Source: an uncultured Bacteroidota bacterium (GTDB taxonomy: Bacteria > Bacteroidota > Bacteroidia > Chitinophagales > Chitinophagaceae). From it: a stretch of DNA of 20,811 bases. Positions 9,139-15,962 of the stretch are shown here, in pieces. Location: the NCBI GenBank assembly GCA_946479535.1, contig CAMLGP010000001.1, positions 1 through 20,811 of the forward strand, in the 5' to 3' direction. The position numbers were made by a program, and so were the translations under genes. Below the pieces are notes generated by a model that did not search any database, was not told the DNA's origin, and worked only from the letters and a program-made list of their open reading frames with translations. The first letter of the stretch is position 1, and every line of letters starts with the position of its first letter.

Positions 9139-9146
9139 TATCTTTG
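9139..9146 (+). promoter_or_regulatory. Bacteroidota-type -7 promoter element for the 50-residue protein
   Basis: TATCTTTG matches the TAnnTTTG -7 consensus of the primary sigma factor in Bacteroidota and ends 21 nt before the ATG at 9168. I do not find a good -33 TTTG/TTG at the expected distance, so this rests on the -7 box and position. Confidence 0.45.
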
Positions 9147-9167
9147 ACCTTCAAAACAGATACTATT

Positions 9168-9320
9168 ATGTCACTTCTGAATCAACAGAATAATAAAGGC
9201 AAAAAGAAAGGCGATAAAAAAAGCAAGGGCCAGGATGCCAAAGGTTCAAAATTCATTCAAAAGCCCAAGTCTGGTTTCGTCAGCAAACAGGCAAATACCG
9301 GATCCCAGCGGGGTAGCTAG
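9168..9320 (+). CDS. 50-residue lysine-rich basic protein, unknown
   Basis: A short open frame codes for MSLLNQQNNKGKKKGDKKSK and continues through GQDAKGSKFIQKPKSGFVSK to a stop at 9318-9320. It has 50 residues, of which more than a quarter are Lys or Arg, with many Gly, Gln and Asn and almost no hydrophobic core. It is therefore likely disordered and could bind nucleic acid or ribosomes, but that is only inference. Support for real coding: ATG start, a perfect TAnnTTTG box 21 nt upstream, and an isolated position with no overlapping gene. It converges with the DoxX-like gene. Confidence 0.6.
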   Translation: MSLLNQQNNKGKKKGDKKSKGQDAKGSKFIQKPKSGFVSKQANTGSQRGS

Positions 9321-9334
9321 ACATATTTTAGATT

Positions 9335-9369
9335 TTGGAATTTCGAAAGTTTCAATACCAAAATTCCAA
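9335..9369. terminator. Weak inverted repeat between convergent genes, possible bidirectional terminator
   Basis: TTGGAATTT (9335-9343) pairs with AAATTCCAA (9361-9369) across a 17-nt loop, in the gap between two convergent stops. The stem is AT-rich and the loop is long, so function is uncertain. Confidence 0.3.
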
Positions 9370-9371
9370 TA

Positions 9372-9764
9372 TCAATACTTCATTCCATGGCTGTCCGCGC
9401 TACCTGCTATATGAAGGGCAAATGCAGCCAGTGCTGTATCTTTTAATATATTGATCAGCGCTCCCTGTCTCATTTCATCATCTCCGGCCTGTCTCCAATT
9501 AGGCAGGTGAATGGTCAGCACAAATATGATCAGCAGCAGGGCCAGAAGATATCCTGCCACCTTTACCCCCTTATTGAATATAAAGGCGAGAGCTGCCAGT
9601 ATAAAAGCCGCACCCACCACATATACCCAGGTAATACCTCCGGGAATATTGGAAGGAACAAATACTAACAGGTTACGCGGATGAAGGAAATGATAAACGC
9701 CAAATGCGATCATGACAATAGAGAGGAGATAAATGGCGATCCTAGCAATGATGTGTTGTGCCAT
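9372..9764 (-). CDS. DoxX-like small integral membrane protein
   Basis: The ATG at 9764 (MAQHIIARIAIYLLSI) is preferred over an upstream in-frame TTG at 9797. The 130-residue product has four hydrophobic segments: about residues 5-27, 41-62, 67-88 and a C-terminal one near 105-122. The GVYHFLHPRNLLVFVP stretch after the first helix is typical of DoxX/DoxD-like membrane proteins. The function of this family is poorly defined (quinone or sulfur metabolism in a few members). It lies 55 nt downstream of the transglutaminase-like gene on the same strand and may be co-transcribed. Confidence 0.7.
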   Translation of the reverse strand: MAQHIIARIAIYLLSIVMIAFGVYHFLHPRNLLVFVPSNIPGGITWVYVVGAAFILAALAFIFNKGVKVAGYLLALLLIIFVLTIHLPNWRQAGDDEMRQGALINILKDTALAAFALHIAGSADSHGMKY

Positions 9765-9819
9765 GGCCTGAAGTTTAAGGTGAATAAATGTCTGCAATCA
9801 ACAGTCAACTTTCCAATCC

Positions 9820-10881
9820 TCAGTTACTATTTGATTTCTTTACATTCAGTTTATACCTCAACACTGCGTCATTATTATACATAATATGCAGCCACTCCAC
9901 TGATTCTGAATCAACGGGAAAGCTATAAGACACACGGTTTCCACGGGCAGGCCCATCTGGTTGCACATATTTATAATCAGGCGTGTATACCAATACGGTG
10001 GAATCCCATAATGAATCCGGTGTTACGGACCTGCTCCAGGGCGCGTTGCCAGTCTCCAGCACCAGATGTATGGTATCTCCCACCCTTGCTTCAATGATTC
10101 CACGGGAAGGATAATAATCGGTTATATCATATTTGATAAATGAACGTTGCCTGAATGGAGAATACCGGAATTCAAATAAAGGTGGTGGATCCTTTAATAA
10201 AGTCCATCTTAAATCATCGGGATAATGATGCCGGATGAATTGTTCCGGAGGTGTATTATAATAGTAGTCATCAAACTTCTTTACAAAGTCTCCTCCTGAA
10301 CGGGTTGAATAGCCACTTGCCCATGTAACATCCATCAGGTGCCAGGCGCTATCATAATAAACCGCATTCCAGGAATGATTGGAACTGAATTTTTCTGCCG
10401 CTGTATTGATGTCAGAGCGCGCATAACCCGTTATGATCTCTGAACGGATGGAAGCATGATCACATAAGGATTTAAATAATCTTGCATATCCATCACAAAA
10501 AGTCCTTCGCTGCTGGAGTACCTGGGTGGCGATCCTTTCCGTGAGGGGTTTCAATGGACCTGCATCGGGAATGTCATCATCTTCCACCTTTTTTCCTTTA
10601 CGGGTAGCAGTGGAAGCAAACCGGGAGTTCATGCGGAAATAGCTGATATTATCTGTGATCCAGAGGAAAATGGAACGAACTTTTTCCCTTTCAGTAGCGT
10701 AAGGCTCTGTTAATAGGCGAGATAAAATGGCTGGGTCAGTGATATCCTTTGTAGTAACCGGCCTTTCGGCTTCCCGTTCGGCTGCAGATAATTTGGCTAA
10801 GGCGGGCCCTTCAAATAAGCGATCCTGCGAAAAGAGTATTCCCGTAGCAAACAGCAGGCATATCGTCAGCGTCATTTTCAT
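9820..10881 (-). CDS. Secreted transglutaminase-like domain protein
   Basis: The 353-residue protein has an N-terminal signal peptide (hydrophobic residues 4-17, cleavage near FSQ). The transglutaminase-like core is recognisable: REKVRSIFLWITDNISYF at about 66-82, then the catalytic Cys129 in RTFCDGYA, His169 in NHSWNAVYY and Asp184 in LMDVTWASG, the expected Cys-His-Asp order and spacing. The C-terminal 150 residues look like a beta-rich region. Proteins of this kind act as peptidases or amidases on peptides or cell-wall material in the periplasm; cross-linking activity is not implied. TAACTTTA about 20 nt upstream of the start is a plausible -7 box. The upstream region carries the CCAACAACGGCGTAAA-type repeats. 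Confidence 0.85.
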   Translation of the reverse strand: MKMTLTICLLFATGILFSQDRLFEGPALAKLSAAEREAERPVTTKDITDPAILSRLLTEPYATEREKVRSIFLWITDNISYFRMNSRFASTATRKGKKVEDDDIPDAGPLKPLTERIATQVLQQRRTFCDGYARLFKSLCDHASIRSEIITGYARSDINTAAEKFSSNHSWNAVYYDSAWHLMDVTWASGYSTRSGGDFVKKFDDYYYNTPPEQFIRHHYPDDLRWTLLKDPPPLFEFRYSPFRQRSFIKYDITDYYPSRGIIEARVGDTIHLVLETGNAPWSRSVTPDSLWDSTVLVYTPDYKYVQPDGPARGNRVSYSFPVDSESVEWLHIMYNNDAVLRYKLNVKKSNSN

Positions 10882-10932
10882 GACAAGGGCATTAGCTACC
10901 TAAAGTTAGGATATTTTAAGAAGTACTGCGCC

Positions 10933-11141
10933 TTTACGCCGTTGCTGGTGTTTACTTTAGCCCTTGTTGGTGCCCACTGTACGCCGTTGTTGCTGTTTAC
11001 ATTAAAAGTCTTTAACGGGTATAGACCTGGTCACCAACAACCGGTATAAGAGGCTGGTTGTTGGTGCTCCCTTGTTTCATTATAATAAATAGTTGCCTAA
11101 AACAGTCGGGAATCACCAACAACGGCGTAACGGCGTAAACG
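10933..11141. repeat. Cluster of CCAACAACGGCGTAAA-type repeats in a divergent intergenic region
   Basis: The 361-nt gap between the transglutaminase-like gene and the DUF2231 gene holds several copies of one motif. Inverted copies are at 10933-10955 (TTTACGCCGTTGCTGGTG...) and 10980-11000 (TACGCCGTTGTTGCTG...), with a half copy CCTTGTTGGTG near 10962. A perfect 11-bp hairpin, CACCAACAACC (11032-11042) with GGTTGTTGGTG (11056-11066), lies between. A direct copy CGGGAATCACCAACAACGGC is at 11107-11126, with GGCGTAA duplicated after it (11124-11138). The same motif recurs at 20463-20526, so it is a dispersed genomic repeat and not local coding sequence. No ORF of note is present here. Confidence 0.75.
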
Positions 11142-11220
11142 ACACAAATTATTCTTAGTAATCTTTAATACTCCTTTTGTAACCTTTTTGCTTTTTTTTA
11201 ATCCAATGGTAAAACCTGGG

Positions 11221-11228
11221 TAGATTTG
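11221..11228 (+). promoter_or_regulatory. -7 promoter element for the DUF2231-sigma operon
   Basis: TAGATTTG matches TAnnTTTG exactly and lies 14 nt before the ATG at 11243. A T-rich stretch (11202-11209) sits in the -33 zone but is not a clean TTTG. A very short leader would result. Confidence 0.4.
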
Positions 11229-11242
11229 AGAAAGTAGTGTTT

Positions 11243-11704
11243 ATGGTTAAACCGAGAATAGCCGGCCACCCTTTACATATCATACTGGCACACTTTCCTT
11301 CGGCCCTTTTTCCCATGTCTGTTGCCTGCAGCTCTTTGTTTTATTTTTCGGATAATACCTGGGCAGGACATGCTGCATTTTATAATTTGATGGCCGGAGC
11401 GGGAACAGCATGGCTCGCCATTTTATTCGGGATTTGGGAGAGCCTGCTTGTTCCTGCCAGGAAAACAAAAGCGATTGTAAGTATTCTCTGGCATTCCACC
11501 TTTAATGGATTGGCTACGATCCTTTTCTCGATCTGGGCTTCCAATGCATGGCATGAATATCCGGATCTTGTCAAAGACAGTACCACATTGCTGGTCTTTA
11601 AATGGATTGCACTGGCGATGCTGATAATTGGCAACTATTTTGGGGGTAAGCTGTTATTAGAACATCATATTGGAATCACCCCTTCCAAACCTGATAACGG
11701 TTAA
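11243..11704 (+). CDS. DUF2231 family membrane protein
   Basis: The ATG at 11243 (MVKPRIAGHPLH) is preferred to the GTG at 11237. The 153-residue product has four predicted membrane helices and the DUF2231 signature: GHPLHIILAHFPSALFP at the N-terminus with conserved histidines, and a C-terminal GNYFGGKLLLEHHIGI. The family is sometimes seen with cytochrome or heme proteins, suggesting redox membrane functions, but the biochemical role is unknown. The sigma factor gene begins 13 nt after its stop, so the two are almost certainly one transcript; no FecR-type anti-sigma gene follows. Confidence 0.83.
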   Translation: MVKPRIAGHPLHIILAHFPSALFPMSVACSSLFYFSDNTWAGHAAFYNLMAGAGTAWLAILFGIWESLLVPARKTKAIVSILWHSTFNGLATILFSIWASNAWHEYPDLVKDSTTLLVFKWIALAMLIIGNYFGGKLLLEHHIGITPSKPDNG

Positions 11705-11717
11705 ACTTATTGAATTG

Positions 11718-12365
11718 ATGGAGCAAAACTTATTGAATAATACCCTGACGGACATGGAAGTGCTTGGCCGTGTGCTGGCAGGTGAAATTGCACTGTATGA
11801 GATCATCATCCGGCGATACAATTCACTTCTTTATAAAATCGGACGGTCCTATGGACTGTTACATGAGGATGTGCAGGATGTCATGCAGGACACATATATA
11901 ACAGGCTATGAAAAATTGCATCAGTTCCAGGGAAGATCCCAGCTAAGCACTTGGCTTACCCGGATAATGATCAATAAATGTATTTACAAGATGAAAAGAA
12001 GGGTTGAAAACATACCGTTGAGTGCAGCGGGCGAAAATTTCGAAGAGCATACTGCCGCAACGCTTGCCGGAAAATTCCCACTGCAGATGGAATTAAAAAG
12101 GATCATGGAACTGAGCCTGGAGAAATTACCAGAGCCCTATCGCCTGGTGTTCCTTTTACGGGAAACGGAGAATTTTTCTGTGGCGCAAACTGCAGAGGCA
12201 CTCAATATTAGCGAGATCAATGTGAAAGTGAGATTGAACCGGGCCAAAGCCATGCTCCGGGAAAATCTGGAACAGTGGTATAGCAAGGCTGATATCTATG
12301 AGTTCAATTTGAAATACTGCACGGAAGTGGTAAATGCCGTGCTGAATCAGGTAAATAAACTTTAA
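11718..12365 (+). CDS. ECF-type RNA polymerase sigma factor (sigma-70 family)
   Basis: The start is taken at the ATG 11718 (MEQNLLNNTLTDMEVL); an earlier TTG at 11670 would overlap the DUF2231 gene. The 215-residue protein has sigma region 2 at about residues 20-90 (YEIIIRRYNSLLYKIGRSYG, DVQDVMQDTYITGYEKLHQF, STWLTRIMINKCIYKMKRR) and region 4 at about 120-180 (LEKLPEPYRLVFLLRETENF, then VAQTAEALNISEINVKVRLN RAKAMLRE, a typical helix-turn-helix). After region 4 a short tail (YEFNLKYCTEVVNAVLNQV) with one Cys is present, as in many Bacteroidota homologues. It redirects RNA polymerase to a specific regulon; the signal might pass through the DUF2231 partner, which is inference. Confidence 0.92.
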   Translation: MEQNLLNNTLTDMEVLGRVLAGEIALYEIIIRRYNSLLYKIGRSYGLLHEDVQDVMQDTYITGYEKLHQFQGRSQLSTWLTRIMINKCIYKMKRRVENIPLSAAGENFEEHTAATLAGKFPLQMELKRIMELSLEKLPEPYRLVFLLRETENFSVAQTAEALNISEINVKVRLNRAKAMLRENLEQWYSKADIYEFNLKYCTEVVNAVLNQVNKL

Positions 12366-12367
12366 AT

Positions 12368-12405
12368 TTTTGGATGGGGGCATTTTGAAGTTTTCTTATC
12401 CAAAA
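12368..12405. terminator. Possible weak terminator between convergent sigma factor and response regulator genes
   Basis: TTTTGGAT (12368-12375) and ATCCAAAA (12398-12405) are reverse complements across a 22-nt loop, just after the sigma factor stop. The stem is short and the loop long; weak support. Confidence 0.25.
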
Positions 12406-12416
12406 TTCCCTGCGGT

Positions 12417-12438
12417 GGTTGGTGCCTCACGGACCACA
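12417..12438. repeat. Single GGTTGGTGCCTCACGGACC element related to the 16-kb repeat array
   Basis: This 22-nt imperfect palindrome lies between convergent genes. It matches 18 of 22 bases of the GGTTCGTGTCTCACGAACC-type element (reverse complement of 16192-16213), which suggests a dispersed family of small hairpin repeats. Confidence 0.45.
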
Positions 12439-12501
12439 ATGCTGAAAAGGACTCGCGAGGCGCCTGGATGAAGGCTCGTAAACCACGTCTCTCCCAAAAA
12501 T

Positions 12502-13227
12502 TTACTCTCGTTTAAGAAACCTGTTGTTCAACAATTTCTCCATAACCTCTTCCTTTAAATTCCTGCTAATAGGTATATGATGTTGGCCAATGCGTATATC
12601 ATTCCCTTCAATGCTGTCGATCTTTGAAGATGCAATGATATAGGATTTATGTGTTTTGATGAATTGACTGGAAGGAAGATAATCCTCTACAGCCTTGAAT
12701 GTGAGATAGGTGATATATTTCTTATCCCTGGTGTGTATGACAACGTAATTCTGTAATGCCTCTGCAAAGAGCACTTCATCAAAAAACAGTTTTACCAGTT
12801 TGTTATCCGCTTTAATAAAAAAGTAATTATAATCTGAAGATGATATTTCTGCAGAGTTCTTCTCTCTTATTTCATAATATTCCTTTGCTTTCAGTGCAGC
12901 CTTCAGGAACCGTTCAAAGGAAACAGGTTTCACCAGATAATCCAGTGCATTTACTTCAAACCCATCCAGTGCATATTGAGGAAAAGCTGTAGTGAATATT
13001 ACTGGTGGAGGATTCTGCAACGTTTTAAAAAAATCAAGGCCTGTTATTTTCGGCATCTGTATATCCAGGAAAAGCAATTGACATTCCCCTTTCTTTAGGA
13101 TATCAGTTGCCTTTAAGGGATTATCAAACTCACCAGTCAGCTCCAGGAAATCTACATCCGCGATATACTCTTTGATCCCTTTCCGGGCCAGCGGTTCATC
13201 ATCTATAACAATGCTTTTGATCTTCAT
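12502..13227 (-). CDS. LytTR family response regulator
   Basis: The 241-residue protein has an N-terminal receiver domain with acidic pocket D9/D10 (VIDDEP), the phospho-acceptor D55 (LLFLDIQMP), the switch Thr near 79-80 (VIFTTAF) and Lys100 in DYLVKP. A LytTR DNA-binding domain follows (about 132-238): IKADNKLVKLFFDEVLFAEA, then NYVVIHTRDKKYITYLTFKA and the FIKTHKSYIIASSKI motif. It is the last gene of the operon, 21 nt after the MDMPI-like gene. Its partner is the LytS-like kinase encoded two genes upstream. Phosphorylation by that kinase should drive binding to direct-repeat targets; the targets are unknown. Confidence 0.93.
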   Translation of the reverse strand: MKIKSIVIDDEPLARKGIKEYIADVDFLELTGEFDNPLKATDILKKGECQLLFLDIQMPKITGLDFFKTLQNPPPVIFTTAFPQYALDGFEVNALDYLVKPVSFERFLKAALKAKEYYEIREKNSAEISSSDYNYFFIKADNKLVKLFFDEVLFAEALQNYVVIHTRDKKYITYLTFKAVEDYLPSSQFIKTHKSYIIASSKIDSIEGNDIRIGQHHIPISRNLKEEVMEKLLNNRFLKRE

Positions 13228-13248
13228 TTTAGCAATTGGTTTAATTAG

Positions 13249-14082
13249 TCAAGCCATTACTGACACCATATTCAAAATGATCTCACCCAGGGCCGCATCT
13301 CCTTTTATGGTAAAACCATTCGGCACATCTTCCTTTCTAATGCTTTTGGAAAAAAGTTTCCAGGCAATATCTCCATCAATGATTGTTTCACTTACGGGCT
13401 GTGATCCGTTATGCGAACCAAGGCTCCATTTATTGTTTGTTCTGGACAAATACCACTCACCTCCTCCGTCTCCGGAGATTGTAGCCTTTAGCAATGTTCC
13501 CTCTTTTGCAGCTGTATCGGAACTGGCAAAGGGCCAGGCCTGAATGAATATATCAAGAACAGGATAATACAATTCTTTTGTCATAATGCCCCTGTCACCT
13601 ACGGCAGCACGTACCTGCTGCTGATGAAGCCAGCGCTCAGTATATTCACGCGCAATATCAAACCAGTTGTATGACATTGACTCACCTGCCCAGCTAACAG
13701 GGTAAACTGATGGAGCAAAAGGATCAAGTCCTTTATAAATTTCAAACACCTGATGATTGGTTATTTCCAGTGCATCAATTAGTATTTGCGGACTCATTCT
13801 CTTTGCAGCTTTTACCCAATCAGCATTGAATTGGTTCAGGTAATCAACAAGCGTCTGGTACGAAGTAATGGGCCGGTCTGGCTCAACTGTCCATTTATCC
13901 CGTTGTACGGATAACTGGCGATAATTGCCATCCAGCAAATGAGCTACTACATCTTTCACATCCCACAATTTCGCTACGGTTGGCCGTTGCCAGTCTTGCG
14001 GAGAAAGACTGCGCAAAAAACTGATCAGCTCTTTATTCAATACAGGGAACAAATGCAATATATCTATTGGGGGTTTCCTCAT
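13249..14082 (-). CDS. Maleylpyruvate isomerase N-terminal (MDMPI / DinB-like fold) protein
   Basis: The 277-residue protein matches the MDMPI_N / DinB-related four-helix metal-binding family. WDVKDVVAHLLDGNYRQLSV around residue 48 gives the first His. REYTERWLHQQQ gives E149 and H153, the E-x3-H spacing used for the other metal ligands in mycothiol-dependent maleylpyruvate isomerase. A C-terminal domain (about 185-277) resembles an SCP2-like fold (SETIIDGDIAWKLFSKS, FTIKGDAALGEIILNMVSVM). Bacteroidota are not known to make mycothiol, so a different thiol or role is likely. The gene starts 1 nt after the kinase stop and ends 21 nt before the response regulator start, so it is embedded in the two-component operon. 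Confidence 0.8.
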   Translation of the reverse strand: MRKPPIDILHLFPVLNKELISFLRSLSPQDWQRPTVAKLWDVKDVVAHLLDGNYRQLSVQRDKWTVEPDRPITSYQTLVDYLNQFNADWVKAAKRMSPQILIDALEITNHQVFEIYKGLDPFAPSVYPVSWAGESMSYNWFDIAREYTERWLHQQQVRAAVGDRGIMTKELYYPVLDIFIQAWPFASSDTAAKEGTLLKATISGDGGGEWYLSRTNNKWSLGSHNGSQPVSETIIDGDIAWKLFSKSIRKEDVPNGFTIKGDAALGEIILNMVSVMA

Positions 14083-14083
14083 A

Positions 14084-15109
14084 TTAATTGTCCAGCTTTA
14101 GGGTTAATTCAACTTTATATATTTCCGGATCATTTTGAATGCTCAGCGTGTGTTTGCCTGGATAGAGCAATTCCAGTCTTCGTTTCACATTGACCAAACC
14201 AATACCTCCGGGCCGTTCTGTTGTTTTAGCAGGTTCCCTGGAATTTTCAGCGGAGAAGGTAAAATGTCCATTTTCACGGTGCATATCCAGCTTTACATAA
14301 TTGCTCTTTGAAGAAAAATGGGAAATATGTTTAAAGGCATTCTCTACAAAAGGTACCAGCAATAATGGTTCAATGGCAAACCCTTTTACAGATGGAGAGC
14401 TATTGAATTCAACGGTATAAAGCTCATCCTTTCGAAGTTTTTGCAGGTCAACATAATCTCTTAAATATGTTACTTCCCTTTCTACGGGGATCTTTGAACC
14501 CTTCAGTTCATACAACTGATAACGGAGCATATCGGAAAACTTATGCAATGATTCCCGGGCTTCGGTATTGTTTCTATCTATCAGGAAATAAACCGAGTTC
14601 AGGGAATTAAAAAGGAAATGAGGATTGATCTGGGATTTCAGGAAATTCAATTCAGCTTCAGCTTTCTCACGTGCAGTTTCTGCCATTCGCTGCTGTAGCT
14701 TGGTATAATCAATCATCAGTTTAATGGCGGCTCCGGCTATGACAAGAAAGAAATGCGGGATCACATTATCGTAGATACGGGATTTCAGGTTCCCAGACAG
14801 TGTAGCCATTTGTATATCGCCAGTTACCCTTCCCAGTATCATCATCTTGATTGTACTGCTGGCTACCACCATCAGTATAAAGGCCAGAATAAACAGGAAA
14901 TATTTTTTGCGATAAAATAACTGAGGTATCAGTACATAATTGGTGATATAAACCATCAGGGCCAGATCCAGCACCTTGATCAGGGTAACAGAAAGTGCAA
15001 TGCCGGGGGTGGCATAATCCTGATAGCGCAGGAAATACCAGATACCGGATACCAACATCCAGAAAAAAAGATGATGGATCTTATATCTTAACAAACCCCT
15101 GTTTTGCAT
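14084..15109 (-). CDS. LytS-like sensor histidine kinase (His_kinase family)
   Basis: The 341-residue protein has four predicted membrane helices (about 11-27, 42-62, 68-90, 116-134) and a short coiled linker (about 135-156). The His_kinase domain follows: INPHFLFNSLNSVYFL with the phospho-acceptor H164. The HATPase region has LLLVPFVENAFKH (N257 of the N box) and PGGIGLVNVKRRLEL (G box, about 300-314). No periplasmic sensor domain is visible, so sensing is probably through the membrane part. It is the first gene of the operon with the MDMPI-like protein and the LytTR regulator; the next gene begins 1 nt after its stop, suggesting translational coupling. Confidence 0.92.
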   Translation of the reverse strand: MQNRGLLRYKIHHLFFWMLVSGIWYFLRYQDYATPGIALSVTLIKVLDLALMVYITNYVLIPQLFYRKKYFLFILAFILMVVASSTIKMMILGRVTGDIQMATLSGNLKSRIYDNVIPHFFLVIAGAAIKLMIDYTKLQQRMAETAREKAEAELNFLKSQINPHFLFNSLNSVYFLIDRNNTEARESLHKFSDMLRYQLYELKGSKIPVEREVTYLRDYVDLQKLRKDELYTVEFNSSPSVKGFAIEPLLLVPFVENAFKHISHFSSKSNYVKLDMHRENGHFTFSAENSREPAKTTERPGGIGLVNVKRRLELLYPGKHTLSIQNDPEIYKVELTLKLDN

Positions 15110-15271
15110 ATTGTAAAATAAAATTACGCTTTCTCAAGGGACAAAATCCTTACACATAAGGTTGAATTGCCCTGACGAAATGATGCATCTCATCACGACT
15201 GAACTACCATTGATGTAAGAAATTTGCCGCTTTTCAACAGGTATCCCATCTTGGATTTAAAATAAACCAGC

Positions 15272-15916
15272 ATGAAACTCCAGTTTATCAGTTCCATTGC
15301 ACTATTTTTTGCAATATCCAGTTGCGCTCAGGGACCCAATAAACCTGAAAAAACAAATGGCCCGCAAATAGGGGGACGTTGTGAAGGTTGTGAAGCCATT
15401 TATGAAAGTCCGGTTGCGTTTGAAAAATTATCGAACATGGCCTGGTTGCCGGATTTTAAGGAGAAAGGTCAGAAACTTGCTATTAATGGCGTAGTGTATA
15501 AAGCAGATGGGAAAACGCCTGCTCCCAACGTGATCATTTATATCTATCATACTGACCAAACAGGAGTTTATCCAAAGAAAGGTGATGAAACAGGCTGGGC
15601 CAAACGACATGGATATTTAAGAGGCTGGATGAAGACCAATGAAAAAGGCGAATACAAGTTCTTCACCCTTCGCCCTGCACCTTACCCTGGCGGAAATATA
15701 CCGGCACATATTCATGTTACAATTAAAGAACCCGGAAAGAATGAATATTATATCGATGAATATTTGTTTGACGATGATCCATTTCTTACTGCAAATGAAA
15801 GAAAGAAGGCAGAGAACCGCGGCGGTAATGGAATTGTGAAAATTAAAGTGGCGGAAGAATTTCAAAAAGCGGAACGGAATATTTACCTGGGGAAGAATAT
15901 ACCTGATTATCGATGA
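15272..15916 (+). CDS. Lipoprotein intradiol ring-cleavage dioxygenase-like protein
   Basis: The 214-residue protein carries a lipoprotein signal peptide with lipobox ISSC (Cys18). The mature part matches the intradiol dioxygenase (catechol / protocatechuate 3,4-dioxygenase) fold: LAINGVVYKADGKTPAPNVI, then Tyr100 (QTGVYPKK), a WMKTNEKGEYKFFTLRPAPY strand, Tyr138 (PYPGG) and His146/His148 (AHIHVTI). These are the two Tyr and two His that bind Fe(III). A CxxC (RCEGCE, residues 37-40) lies near the N-terminus of the mature protein. Cytoplasmic enzymes of this family open aromatic rings; a lipid-anchored extracytoplasmic version is common in Bacteroidota, but its substrate is unknown. Standalone, divergent from the kinase operon. 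Confidence 0.87.
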   Translation: MKLQFISSIALFFAISSCAQGPNKPEKTNGPQIGGRCEGCEAIYESPVAFEKLSNMAWLPDFKEKGQKLAINGVVYKADGKTPAPNVIIYIYHTDQTGVYPKKGDETGWAKRHGYLRGWMKTNEKGEYKFFTLRPAPYPGGNIPAHIHVTIKEPGKNEYYIDEYLFDDDPFLTANERKKAENRGGNGIVKIKVAEEFQKAERNIYLGKNIPDYR

Positions 15917-15925
15917 GGAAAGCTA

Positions 15926-15960
15926 TTAACCGTTAGCTGTTAGCCATTAGTCTTTAGTTA
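15926..15960. repeat. Five tandem TTAGNNN heptamers
   Basis: Immediately after the dioxygenase stop the sequence runs as ttaaccg, ttagctg, ttagcca, ttagtct, ttagtta (15926-15960): five consecutive 7-nt units sharing TTAG or TTAA at the start. It abuts the CTGCCAT array that follows. Confidence 0.55.
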
Positions 15961-15962
15961 CA

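Noticed and set aside
10882..11242. Riboswitch or small RNA in the repeat-rich gap
   Set aside because: The visible hairpin is explained by repeat copies in opposite orientation; no known riboswitch core could be recognised.
11670..11717. TTG start of the sigma factor overlapping the DUF2231 gene
   Set aside because: The extra residues do not match sigma region 2 and the ATG at 11718 follows the DUF2231 stop with a normal 13-nt gap.
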